DNA from: Streptomyces pluripotens
GTDB taxonomy: Bacteria; Actinomycetota; Actinomycetes; Streptomycetales; Streptomycetaceae
Length of the DNA: 64,000 bases
Direction: 5' to 3'
NCBI RefSeq assembly: GCF_000802245.2
Contig: NZ_CP021080.1
Coordinates: forward strand, 6,448,001-6,512,000
Every line of letters starts with the position of its first letter. Positions within the stretch are counted from its first letter, which is position 1. A program made the translations under genes and the position numbers. This document shows positions 8,204-16,208 of this stretch, piece by piece. Under the pieces are notes generated by a model. The model was not told the origin of the DNA. It made no database searches and saw nothing but the letters and a program-made list of their open reading frames with translations.

Positions 8204-10381
8204 ATGACCGAAAGCACCACCATCCGCTGGGAGCAGGACGACACCGGTGTCGTCACCCTCGTCCTGGACGACCCCGATCAGTCCGCCAACACCATGAACC
8301 AGGCCTTCCGGGCCTCCATCTCGGCGATCGCCACGCGCGCGGAGGCCGAGAAGGACTCCATCCGCGGCATCATCTTCACCTCGGCCAAGAAGACCTTCTT
8401 CGCGGGCGGCGACCTCAAGGACATGATCCAGGCCCGCCCCGAGGACGCCCAACATGTCTTCGACACCGCGACCGAGATCAAGAATGCGCTGCGCCGCCTG
8501 GAGACCCTCGGCAAGCCGGTGGTCGCCGCCATCAACGGCGCGGCCCTGGGCGGCGGTTACGAGATCGCGCTCGCCTCCCACCACCGCATCGCCCTGGACG
8601 CTCCCGGCTCCAGGATCGGCCTGCCCGAGGTCACCCTCGGCCTGCTGCCCGCGGGCGGCGGCGTCACCCGCACCGTCCGCCTGATGGGCATCACGGACGC
8701 GCTGCTGAAGGTGCTGCTGCAGGGCACCCAGTACCCGCCCCGGCGCGCCCTGGAGAACGGCCTGGTCCACGAGGTCGCCAACACCCCCGAGGAGATGCTC
8801 GCCCAGGCCCGCGCCTTCATCGACGCGCACCCCGAGTCCCACCAGCCCTGGGACGTCCCCGGCTACCGGATCCCCGGGGGAACCCCGGCCCAGCCGAAGT
8901 TTGCCGCCAACCTGCCCGCCTTCCCGGCCAACCTCCGCAAGCAACTGGGCGGCGCCCCCTACCCGGCGCCGCGCAACATCATGGCGGCGGCCGTCGAGGG
9001 CTCGCAGGTCGACTTCGACACCGCCATCACCATCGAGACCCGCTACTTCACCGAACTGGTCACCGGGCAGACCGCCAAGAACATGATCCAGGCGTTCTTC
9101 TTCGACCTCCAGGCGGTCAACTCCGGTGCCAGTCGACCCCAGGGGGTCGAGCCCCGCCAGGTCCGCAGGGTCGCCGTCCTCGGCGCCGGCATGATGGGCG
9201 CCGGCATCGCCTACGCGTGCGCCCGCGCCGGCATCGATGTCGTCCTCAAGGACGTCTCCCCGGATGCGGCTGCCAAGGGCAAGGGTTATTCCGAGAAGCT
9301 GTGCGCCAAGGCCGTGGCCAAGGGCCGTACCAGCCAGGAGAAGGCCGACGCGCTGCTCGCCCGGATCACACCCACCGCCGAGGTGGCCGACCTCGCGGGC
9401 TGCGACGCGGTGATCGAGGCCGTCTTCGAGGACACCGCCCTCAAACACAAGGTGTTCCAGGAGATCCAGTCCGTCGTCGCCCCCGACGCGCTACTGTGCT
9501 CCAACACCTCCACCCTGCCCATCACCGCGCTCGCCGAGGGCGTGGAGCGGCAGGCCGACTTCATCGGGCTGCACTTCTTCTCCCCGGTCGACAAGATGCC
9601 GCTGGTCGAGATCATCAAGGGCGAGCGGACCGGTGACCAGGCCCTCGCGCGCGCGTTCGACCTGGTCCGGCAGATCAACAAGACGCCGATCGTGGTGAAC
9701 GACTCGCGCGGCTTCTTCACCTCCCGGGTGATCGGCCACTTCATCAACGAGGGCGTCGCCATGGTGGGTGAGGGCATCGAGCCCGCCTCCGTGGAGCAGG
9801 CCGCTGCCCAGGCCGGCTACCCCGCCAGGGTGCTCTCGCTCATGGACGAGCTGACCCTCACCCTCCCGCGCAAGATCCGGGCCGAGACGAAGCAGGCCGT
9901 CGAGGAGGCGGGGGGCACCTGGTCGGCGCATCCGGCAGACACGGTGATCGACCGCATGGTCGACGAGTTCGGTCGTACCGGCCGCAGCGGCGGCGCCGGC
10001 TTCTACGACTACACCGAGGACGGCAAGCGGGCGGGGCTCTGGCCGGGCCTGCGCGAGCACTTCACCAAGCCCGGATACGAGATCCCGTTCCGGGACATGC
10101 AGGAGCGGATGCTCTTCGCCGAGGCGCTCGACACCGTACGCCTGCTCGAAGAGGGTGTCCTGACATCCGTCGCCGACGCGAACATCGGCTCTCTCCTCGG
10201 CATCGGCTTCCCCGGTTGGACCGGCGGTGTCCTCCAGTACATCAACGGCTATGCAGGCGGCCTGCCCGGTTTCGTAGCCCGCGCCCGTGAGCTGGCCGAG
10301 CGCTACGGCGACCGGTTCAACCCGCCCGCACTGCTGGTGCGGAAGGCCGAGGAGAAGCAGACGTTCACCGACGCGCGCTGA
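8204..10381 (+). CDS. FadB-like multifunctional enzyme (enoyl-CoA hydratase / 3-hydroxyacyl-CoA dehydrogenase)
   Basis: The 725-aa fusion begins with a crotonase domain (about residues 5-200: oxyanion-hole FFAGGDLKDM and NGAALGGGYEIALA, with acid Glu in GLPEVTLGLLPAGGG). A 3-hydroxyacyl-CoA dehydrogenase follows: NAD-binding VAVLGAGMMGAGIAYACARAG, CSNTSTLPI, GLHFFSPVDKMPLVEII with catalytic His, and NDSRGFFTSRV. The C-terminal dehydrogenase repeat is present. It carries out hydration and oxidation of enoyl-CoA, handing 3-ketoacyl-CoA to the thiolase encoded just upstream. It starts at ATG 8204 and ends only 6 bp from the convergent MerR gene. Confidence 0.94.
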   Translation: MTESTTIRWEQDDTGVVTLVLDDPDQSANTMNQAFRASISAIATRAEAEKDSIRGIIFTSAKKTFFAGGDLKDMIQARPEDAQHVFDTATEIKNALRRLETLGKPVVAAINGAALGGGYEIALASHHRIALDAPGSRIGLPEVTLGLLPAGGGVTRTVRLMGITDALLKVLLQGTQYPPRRALENGLVHEVANTPEEMLAQARAFIDAHPESHQPWDVPGYRIPGGTPAQPKFAANLPAFPANLRKQLGGAPYPAPRNIMAAAVEGSQVDFDTAITIETRYFTELVTGQTAKNMIQAFFFDLQAVNSGASRPQGVEPRQVRRVAVLGAGMMGAGIAYACARAGIDVVLKDVSPDAAAKGKGYSEKLCAKAVAKGRTSQEKADALLARITPTAEVADLAGCDAVIEAVFEDTALKHKVFQEIQSVVAPDALLCSNTSTLPITALAEGVERQADFIGLHFFSPVDKMPLVEIIKGERTGDQALARAFDLVRQINKTPIVVNDSRGFFTSRVIGHFINEGVAMVGEGIEPASVEQAAAQAGYPARVLSLMDELTLTLPRKIRAETKQAVEEAGGTWSAHPADTVIDRMVDEFGRTGRSGGAGFYDYTEDGKRAGLWPGLREHFTKPGYEIPFRDMQERMLFAEALDTVRLLEEGVLTSVADANIGSLLGIGFPGWTGGVLQYINGYAGGLPGFVARARELAERYGDRFNPPALLVRKAEEKQTFTDAR

Positions 10382-10387
10382 CGCCGC

Positions 10388-11134
10388 TCACCCGGACGGT
10401 GTGCCCCGGGGGCCGGTCTCCGGGGCCGCCGCACCGTCCAGCCATTGGCGCAACTCCTCCTTCAGCGAACGCTGGAAGGTGGTGAGCAGGGCCTGCACCA
10501 CCAGCGGGTGCATATGGGCGGACAGCGATTTCACGTCCCGTGCGTCGCGCTCAGCCACCGCCTGCCGCAGCAGTCCCGACAACTCGTGCGCGGCGGCGCG
10601 CGCGTGCTCGCTCAGCACGGTCCGGGCGGCGAGGATCGTTTCCTGCGACAGCGGCACGTCCAGCAGCTGCACCGCGAGTCGGAGTAGACCGCAGTCCACG
10701 CGCCAGGACTCCCCGTCCCGGGTGACCACGTTCATGGCGGCCAGCCGGTCCACCTCCTGCTCCTCCAGTGCTCGTCCCGCGCGCCGGTCAAGTTCCCGCC
10801 GGGACACGGTTTCCACACTGTCCGGTGCCCAGGAAGCGACGACCGCCCGGTGGATCGCCAGGTCGTGCGGGCCGATGTCGGCCGGCAGTTGCTGCAGGTG
10901 CCGGTCGATCGCCGCGAGGGTCATGCCCTGGTGTTGCATCTCCTCGATCAGCATCAACCGTGCCAGGTGTTCGCGGCCGTAGCGGCCCACCCGGCGCGGG
11001 CCGATCACTGGTGGCGGCAGGAGACCCTTGGTGCCGTAGAAGCGGACCGTGCGGACCGTGACGCCCGCCCGCGCGGCCAGCTCGTCGATGGTCAGGGCGG
11101 GCTCCCCGGCATCGGTCGTCGCGTCCGTCGTCAT
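10388..11134 (-). CDS. MerR family transcriptional regulator
   Basis: This 248-aa regulator has an N-terminal MerR helix-turn-helix (LTIDELAARAGVTVRTVRFYGTKGLL, then GRYGREHLARLMLIEEMQHQGMTLAAI) and a long helical C-terminal effector region without Cys clusters. It probably binds an organic ligand rather than metal. ATG 11134 was chosen because a -10 box (GATACT) ends 7 nt upstream, suggesting a leaderless transcript; the frame is open upstream without MerR similarity. It is convergent with the acyl-CoA operon, whose control is a plausible but unproven job. An inverted repeat in its own promoter suggests autoregulation. Confidence 0.9.
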   Translation of the reverse strand: MTTDATTDAGEPALTIDELAARAGVTVRTVRFYGTKGLLPPPVIGPRRVGRYGREHLARLMLIEEMQHQGMTLAAIDRHLQQLPADIGPHDLAIHRAVVASWAPDSVETVSRRELDRRAGRALEEQEVDRLAAMNVVTRDGESWRVDCGLLRLAVQLLDVPLSQETILAARTVLSEHARAAAHELSGLLRQAVAERDARDVKSLSAHMHPLVVQALLTTFQRSLKEELRQWLDGAAAPETGPRGTPSG

Positions 11135-11141
11135 GTGCAGC

Positions 11142-11171
11142 AGTATCGCTGTCTCACCGATGCTGTGAAAC
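11142..11171 (-). promoter_or_regulatory. MerR gene promoter with inverted repeat
   Basis: On the minus strand TTTCAC (-35, 11165-11170) and GATACT (-10, 11142-11147) are spaced 17 nt. GTTTCAC-N7-GTGAGAC (11151-11171, one mismatch) overlaps the -35 and spacer, the usual place for a MerR operator. The -10 ends 7 nt from ATG 11134, so the mRNA is probably leaderless. Confidence 0.45.
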
Positions 11172-11357
11172 CTCCCCAGCGGCTTGGACACCATGAGCAC
11201 CGCTGGTCCGCGCCACTGGATCGACCGGCTCACCACCATGTGAGAAAGGCCGCTGTGTGATCATGGCCACCGCATGACGGGTGATCTTTCTGGGAAGCTG
11301 CTGTCCTGGTCTGTACCACGACACATCAAGGTGGTGCGGCCCGAGAACGTACGGACA

Positions 11358-11398
11358 CCCGGGCCCGTGGGCCCGGGCGCACCAGGAAGTGGTACCAC
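11358..11398 (+). promoter_or_regulatory. Perfect palindromes in leader of amino acid permease
   Basis: CCCGGGCCC-GT-GGGCCCGGG (11358-11377) is a perfect 9-bp inverted repeat with a 2-nt centre. It is followed 11 bp later by the perfect palindrome GTGGTACCAC (11389-11398), which ends 3 nt before the GTG start. The second covers the position of the ribosome-binding site. They may act as operators or as mRNA hairpins limiting translation; I cannot decide which. Confidence 0.4.
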
Positions 11399-11401
11399 CC
11401 C

Positions 11402-12868
11402 GTGAGCAAGGACGCCGTGGAATCGGCACAGGCCACCACCCGGTCCCAGACGGCCGGGACGCCCGCGGACGCGGGCGACGCCGGCTACAGCAAGGACCTG
11501 AAGGCCCGCCATGTCAACATGATCGCCATCGGCGGAGCCATCGGCACCGGCCTCTTCCTGGGCGCTGGCGGACGCCTGCACGACGCGGGCCCAGCACTCG
11601 CCCTGTCCTACCTGGTCTGCGGCGTCTTCGCCTTCTTCGTCGTCCGCGCCCTCGGTGAACTGGTCCTTTACCGCCCCTCCTCCGGCTCCTTCGTGAGCTA
11701 CGCACGTGAGTTCCTCGGCGAGAAGGGCGCCTACGTCGCCGGCTGGATGTACTTCCTGAACTGGTCGACCACCGGCATCGCGGACATCACTGCGATCGCC
11801 CTCTACACGCACTACTGGAGCATGTTCATCAGCACCCCGCAGTGGGTATTGGCGCTGATCGCCCTCGCGGTGGTCCTCGCCGTGAACCTGATCTCGGTGA
11901 AGATCTTCGGCGAGATGGAGTTCTGGTTCGCGATCATCAAGGTCGCCACGCTGGTGAGCTTCATGCTGGTCGGTGTCTTCCTGCTCGCCACCCGGCACGA
12001 CGTGGGCGGCACCAGGCCCGGTCTGGACGTCATCACCAGCAACGGCGGCGTCTTCCCGCACGGCATGATGCCGGTCGTCCTGGTCATGCAGGGTGTGATC
12101 TTCGCCTACGCCGCCCTGGAACTGGTCGGTGTCGCCGCTGGCGAAACCGCCGAACCGGAGAAGGTCGTCCCGCGCGCGGTGAACTCGATCATGTGGCGCG
12201 TGGGCCTTTTCTACGTCGGCTCGGTGGTGCTGCTCGCGCTGCTGCTGCCCGGTTCGGTGTACTCCGCGGGCCAGAGCCCGTTCGTGACCGTGCTGTCGAA
12301 GATCGGCATTCCGGCGGCCGGTGACGTGATGAACCTCGTCGTGCTGACGGCCGCCATGTCCTCGCTGAACTCCGGCCTGTACTCCACCGGACGCATCCTG
12401 CGCTCCATGGCCATGGCCGGATCCGCGCCCAGGTTCACCGCCCGCATGAACCGCAGCCAGGTGCCCTACGGCGGCATCCTGCTGACCTGCGCCGTCTGTG
12501 TGCTCGGCGTCGGACTCAACTACCTGATGCCCAGCCAGGCCTTCGAGATCGTGCTGAACGTCGCCTCACTCGGCATCATCAGCACCTGGGTGATCATCAT
12601 GATCTGCCACCTGGTCTTCGTGCGCCGCGCCCGGGCCGGCCTGGTGACGCGACCGCACTTCCGGCTGAAGTTCAGCCCGTTCACCGAAGTCGCCACGATC
12701 GTCTTCCTGCTGGTCTGCCTCGGCATGATGGGGGACGACCCCGGCGTCGGCCGCAAGACCCTGCTCCTCATCCCGGTGATCGCCCTCATGCTGGTGGCCG
12801 GCTGGTTCGGCGTCCGCAGCCGGATGTCCAGGCAAGCCGACCGGGAGCTGTCCGAACTCACCAAGTAG
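11402..12868 (+). CDS. ansP: Amino acid permease, APC superfamily (L-asparagine permease-like)
   Basis: This 488-aa integral membrane protein has about 12 hydrophobic segments. It carries the amino acid/GABA permease signature at the first segment: LKARHVNMIAIGGAIGTGLFLGAG. The GELVLYRPSSGSFVSYAREFLGEKGAYVAGWMY-type loop and YAALELVGVAAGETAEPEKVVPRAVNS are typical of the AnsP/GabP branch of proton-coupled amino acid importers. The first 35 residues are a polar cytoplasmic tail. Asparagine specificity is from remembered similarity; other neutral or amidated amino acids are possible. The start is GTG 11402. The leader carries two perfect palindromes immediately upstream. Transcribed alone. Confidence 0.87.
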   Translation: MSKDAVESAQATTRSQTAGTPADAGDAGYSKDLKARHVNMIAIGGAIGTGLFLGAGGRLHDAGPALALSYLVCGVFAFFVVRALGELVLYRPSSGSFVSYAREFLGEKGAYVAGWMYFLNWSTTGIADITAIALYTHYWSMFISTPQWVLALIALAVVLAVNLISVKIFGEMEFWFAIIKVATLVSFMLVGVFLLATRHDVGGTRPGLDVITSNGGVFPHGMMPVVLVMQGVIFAYAALELVGVAAGETAEPEKVVPRAVNSIMWRVGLFYVGSVVLLALLLPGSVYSAGQSPFVTVLSKIGIPAAGDVMNLVVLTAAMSSLNSGLYSTGRILRSMAMAGSAPRFTARMNRSQVPYGGILLTCAVCVLGVGLNYLMPSQAFEIVLNVASLGIISTWVIIMICHLVFVRRARAGLVTRPHFRLKFSPFTEVATIVFLLVCLGMMGDDPGVGRKTLLLIPVIALMLVAGWFGVRSRMSRQADRELSELTK

Positions 12869-12892
12869 CCGGTCTGGTGCCAACGGGGCCAC

Positions 12893-12914
12893 TGTCAGTG
12901 GCATCGCCTACGGT
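12893..12914 (+). promoter_or_regulatory. RecA-NDp/PafBC-type promoter of macro-domain gene
   Basis: TGTCAGTG (12893-12900), eight nucleotides, then TACGGT (12909-12914) match TGTCRGTG-N8-TAnnnT. The ATG at 12921 is 7 nt beyond the -10, so the transcript is probably leaderless. DNA-damage induction by PafBC is inferred from the consensus. Confidence 0.65.
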
Positions 12915-12920
12915 GGCGCC

Positions 12921-13409
12921 ATGTCGGAGATCAGCTACGTCCGGGGTGACGCCACCGTGCCGTCGGCCAAGGGCACCACAGTGATCGCCCATGTCTGCAA
13001 CGACATCGGCGGCTGGGGGAAGGGCTCCGTCCGGGCGCTCTCAGCGCGCTGGCCCGAGCCCGAGGCGACCTACCGTGCCTGGCACCGCGACCGTGCGCAC
13101 AACGACTTCGCGCTGGGGGCGGTCCAACTGGTCCAGGTGGGTCCGCACCTGTGGGTGGCCAACATGATCGGCCAGCACGGGCTCAGGACCGGAAGCGGGG
13201 GCGTTCCGGTCCGTTACGAGGCGATCGACACCGCCCTGGGCCGCCTCGCCGGCCATGTGCACGGACTCGGCGCGTCCGTGCACATGCCCCGTATAGGCTG
13301 CGGCCTGGCGGGCGGCATCCGGTCCCGTGTCGAGCCGCTCCTCACCGAGCGGCTGGTGAAACGCCACATTGCGGTGACCGTGTACGACCGGGGGGAGGAC
13401 GGCCGATGA
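12921..13409 (+). CDS. Macro domain-containing protein (ADP-ribose binding/hydrolase type)
   Basis: The 162-aa protein is a single macro domain. It has SYVRGDATVP, the ligand-loop HVCNDIGGWGKGSVRAL, VANMIGQHG and HMPRIGCGLAGG. The CNDIGxWGKG form resembles the ALC1-like/TARG1-type macro domains that bind ADP-ribose or remove it from proteins, nucleic acids or metabolites. With a PafBC-type promoter directly upstream, reversal of ADP-ribosylation during DNA stress is a reasonable inference. ATG 12921 is nearly leaderless. The gene overlaps the following PfkB kinase by ATGA, so the two are translationally coupled. Confidence 0.9.
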   Translation: MSEISYVRGDATVPSAKGTTVIAHVCNDIGGWGKGSVRALSARWPEPEATYRAWHRDRAHNDFALGAVQLVQVGPHLWVANMIGQHGLRTGSGGVPVRYEAIDTALGRLAGHVHGLGASVHMPRIGCGLAGGIRSRVEPLLTERLVKRHIAVTVYDRGEDGR

Positions 13410-14314
13410 CCGGGGCAACCGATGTGCTGGTGCTGGGCGGAGCGGGCGTGGACACCGTCATCCACGTCCCCGGCCTGCCCCTGCCCTACGCCGACAGCTT
13501 CCCGGTCGACTCCGGCATCCGCACCCGGGCCGGGCAGACCGGCGATTTCGTCGCGGTCGGCCTGGCCGCGCTCGGCCTGCGCACCCACCACCTCGACCTG
13601 CTCGGCGACGATCCCGAGGGCGACCTGGTCCGCGCCCTGCACCGCGAGCACGGCATCACCCTCACCACCTTCCCGCAGCCCGCAGGGACCAGACGGGCGG
13701 TCAACCTGGTCGGTCCGGACGGCCGCCGCCAGTCCCTGTACGACACCACACGCGGCCGCCCCGGTGACCGTTTCCCCGAGGCCACGCTGCGCGAGCTGGC
13801 CGCCGCGAGCCGGCACGTGCACCTGACCATCACCCCGCCCTGTGCCCGGGCGCTACCGGTGCTGCGGGAGACCGGGGTGCCGCTCTCCACGGACCTGCAC
13901 GACTGGGACGGTCGGAACCCTTACCACGAACCGTTCGCGTATGCGGCCGACATCGTCTTCCTGTCGGCCGCCGCATTGGCCGAACCCGAGCGGACCATGC
14001 GGCGCATCGCCGAGCGGGGCCGAGCCGGGACCGTCGTGGCCACCGCCGGTGCGCGGGGCGCGTACCTGCTGACCGACGGCGAGCTGACCCGGATACCGGC
14101 GGCTGCCCCGCCCGCGCCCGTGGTCGACTCCAACGGCGCGGGCGACGCCTTCGCCGCCGCGTTCCTCTACGGCCTGCTCTCCGGTGAGTCGCCAGGGCGA
14201 TGCGCACGGTACGGCGCGATCGCGGGCGCCCATGCGTGCACCGTCCCGGCCGGCCGAGCGGAGGCGGTGGGCCGGGACGACCTCCTGCGGCGGGCGCACG
14301 AGCCAGAGCGGTAG
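13406..14314 (+). CDS. PfkB family carbohydrate/nucleoside kinase
   Basis: The 302-aa ribokinase-like enzyme has the N-terminal DVLVLGGAGVDTVIHVPGLP, substrate-loop GIRTRAGQTGDFVAVGLAALGL and LLGDDPEGDLV. The C-terminal PfkB signature DSNGAGDAFAAAFLYG has its catalytic base at about Asp247. It phosphorylates a sugar or nucleoside with ATP; the substrate is not predictable. ATG 13406 overlaps the macro-domain stop by 4 bp (ATGA) behind GGGGGAGGAC. Coupling to an ADP-ribose-type macro domain hints at ribose or ADP-ribose salvage. A hairpin terminator follows at 14321-14337. Confidence 0.9.
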   Translation: MTGATDVLVLGGAGVDTVIHVPGLPLPYADSFPVDSGIRTRAGQTGDFVAVGLAALGLRTHHLDLLGDDPEGDLVRALHREHGITLTTFPQPAGTRRAVNLVGPDGRRQSLYDTTRGRPGDRFPEATLRELAAASRHVHLTITPPCARALPVLRETGVPLSTDLHDWDGRNPYHEPFAYAADIVFLSAAALAEPERTMRRIAERGRAGTVVATAGARGAYLLTDGELTRIPAAAPPAPVVDSNGAGDAFAAAFLYGLLSGESPGRCARYGAIAGAHACTVPAGRAEAVGRDDLLRRAHEPER

Positions 14315-14320
14315 GCGCAC

Positions 14321-14337
14321 CGGGGGCTCGGCCCCCG
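14321..14337 (+). terminator. Hairpin terminator after PfkB kinase gene
   Basis: CGGGGGC-TCG-GCCCCCG is a perfect 7-bp stem 7 bp past the kinase stop, between convergent genes. It may serve both directions. Confidence 0.65.
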
Positions 14338-14409
14338 CGCACGCCACTCGGCGTCCGTGCAGCCGTCTCAGTACCCGTGCCCCACGCCCCCGGCGTCCGT
14401 CCGCCGCTC

Positions 14410-15903
14410 TCAGTGTCCGTGCACGTCGTTGGTGGCCTCGATCGTCCGCCACGACTTCGGCTGGGCGACAGTGGTAGAGGCCGCCGCGAGGGATGCGGTG
14501 CGTGCTGCAGGCGCGGCCGGCTTCGACGTGTGGAACAGCCAGGTGTCGAACAGCGCGGACAGGGGCTTGCCGGACACCTGCTCGGCATACCTCCTGAAGT
14601 CGGCCACCGAGGCGTTGCCGTATGCGTGCTTCTCCGGCCATCCCTTCAGGATCGTGAAGAACGCCTTGTCGCCGATCTCGTTGCGCAGGGCCTGGATGGC
14701 CAGCGCGCCGCGGTCGTAGACGGCGATGTCGAACTGGTTGTCCGGGCCCGGGTCGCCGGGCTTCACGGTCCAGAAGGCGTCGTCGGCCGGGTGCGAGGCG
14801 TACACGTAGTCGGCGAGTTCCTGCGTGGTGCCCTCACCCTCGTGCTCGGACCACAGCCACTGCGCGTACCGCGCGAAACCCTCGTTGAGCCAGATGTCCT
14901 TCCAGCCCTTGAGCGACACGTCGTCGCCGTACCACTGGTGGGCCAACTCGTGTACGACCACCGAGGTGTTGGAGCCGTTCGCGAACTGCTTGGGGCTGTA
15001 GTAGACGCGGGTCTGCGTCTCCAGCGCGTACCCGGTGGTGGTGTCCGGCACGTACCCGCCGGCCGAACCGAACGGATACGGCCCGAAGTAGCCGCTCAGC
15101 CAGTCGACGATCTCCCCGGTGCGCTCCACACTCGCCCGTGCCGCCCCGTCGTTGTCGCCGAGGTTCTTGCTGTAGGCGTTGACGACGGGTACGCCGCCCT
15201 CGGAGGTGCTGGTGGTGATGTCGAACCTGCCCAGTGCGAGCGTGGCCAGGTAGGTGGCCTGAGGCTTGTTCTGCCTCCAGTTGTAGCGGGTCCAACCCAG
15301 CCGCGAACTGGTCGACTGCAGTGTGCCGTTGGAGATGGCTTGCATACCGTCCGGCACGGCCACCGACACGTCGTAGGTGGCCTTGTCGCTCGGATGGTCG
15401 TTGCTCGGGAACCACCACCAGGCGGCCTCGGGCTCGTCGGCCGCGACCGCGCCGTCCGGTGTGCGGTGCCAGGTGGTGAAACCGTAGGCAGTCTTCGCGG
15501 ACGGCACCCCGTGGTAGCGGACGACGACCGACAGTGGAGTGCCCTTGGCGAGCGGAGTCCTCGGGGTGACGACCAGCTCGTGCTGTCCGGAGTGCGCGAA
15601 GGCCGCTCGGATCCCGTTGACCCGCACCTCGCTGACGTCCAGCAGGAAGTCCAGGTCGAAGCTGGAGAGGTCCTGCGTGGTCCGCGCCAGGATCGTCGCC
15701 GTGCCCCGCAGTTCGTCCGTCGTCGGCTGGTACTTCAGTCTCAGGTCGTAGTGGGAGACGTCGTAGCCGCCGTTGCCGTAGTACGGGTAGTAGGGGTCAC
15801 CGATACCCGGTGCGCCGGGGGAGTAGCTCGCGGCCGATGCCGGGATCGCCAGCAGGAGGGAGGCCGCCGCCAGTGCGCCCGGCGCGATGATTCTGCGGTG
15901 CAC
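14410..15903 (-). CDS. Secreted M1 family aminopeptidase
   Basis: The 497-aa protein starts with a Sec-type signal peptide (HRRII, then ALAAASLLLAIPASA with an AxA cleavage site). The mature part has the gluzincin zinc motif HELAHQW...NEGFA: His318, Glu319 and His322, then Glu341 at the HEXXH-X18-E spacing. It therefore cleaves N-terminal residues from peptides outside the cell, with zinc. The M1 N-terminal beta domain is present (YDLRLKYQPTTDEL; FDLDFLLDVSEVRVNG), but the length is short for M1, lacking the large C-terminal ERAP-type domain. I chose GTG 15903, which has GGAG 8 nt upstream and begins exactly at the signal peptide. Convergent with the PfkB gene. Confidence 0.92.
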   Translation of the reverse strand: MHRRIIAPGALAAASLLLAIPASAASYSPGAPGIGDPYYPYYGNGGYDVSHYDLRLKYQPTTDELRGTATILARTTQDLSSFDLDFLLDVSEVRVNGIRAAFAHSGQHELVVTPRTPLAKGTPLSVVVRYHGVPSAKTAYGFTTWHRTPDGAVAADEPEAAWWWFPSNDHPSDKATYDVSVAVPDGMQAISNGTLQSTSSRLGWTRYNWRQNKPQATYLATLALGRFDITTSTSEGGVPVVNAYSKNLGDNDGAARASVERTGEIVDWLSGYFGPYPFGSAGGYVPDTTTGYALETQTRVYYSPKQFANGSNTSVVVHELAHQWYGDDVSLKGWKDIWLNEGFARYAQWLWSEHEGEGTTQELADYVYASHPADDAFWTVKPGDPGPDNQFDIAVYDRGALAIQALRNEIGDKAFFTILKGWPEKHAYGNASVADFRRYAEQVSGKPLSALFDTWLFHTSKPAAPAARTASLAAASTTVAQPKSWRTIEATNDVHGH

Positions 15904-16208
15904 GTCAGCTCCAAGTCGTCGGGGCGGGAAGTGCGTTCGGAGACCATTCAGTCCTGGTGACCCTCGAACTGTCCACGGCACCCGCCGTCACACGATCGCC
16001 ATTCAGCCGAACCGGCCACGCGTCTCCCTGCCGCCCTCTTCTGCAAGGGGGGCGACCGGAGCACCTTGCGCGCGTGCCTCCGGGAGTCGGTGCCGAACGC
16101 CCGGGCAGTCCGCCGGCGCCGGACTGGATTCCGGGCGGGGCACAGGGCGGCGACCCGAGGAGAACGTGGCTGATAGGCGGTGCGCGGCCGATTAGGATCG
16201 GCGTCCTG
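15904..16208. other. Divergent intergenic region (aminopeptidase / ABC-F)
   Basis: No supportable gene. The right end carries TAGGAT (16193-16198), a -10 box ending 10 nt before ATG 16209, which suggests a nearly leaderless ABC-F mRNA. I found no good -35 and no uORF, unlike the other ABC-F leader at 1391-1644. Confidence 0.45.

Noticed and set aside
14200..15960. 586-aa plus-strand open frame opposite the aminopeptidase gene
   Set aside because: It lacks any recognisable motif, and the opposite strand encodes a complete zinc aminopeptidase with signal peptide and HEXXH motif. It is an antisense shadow of GC-rich codon bias.
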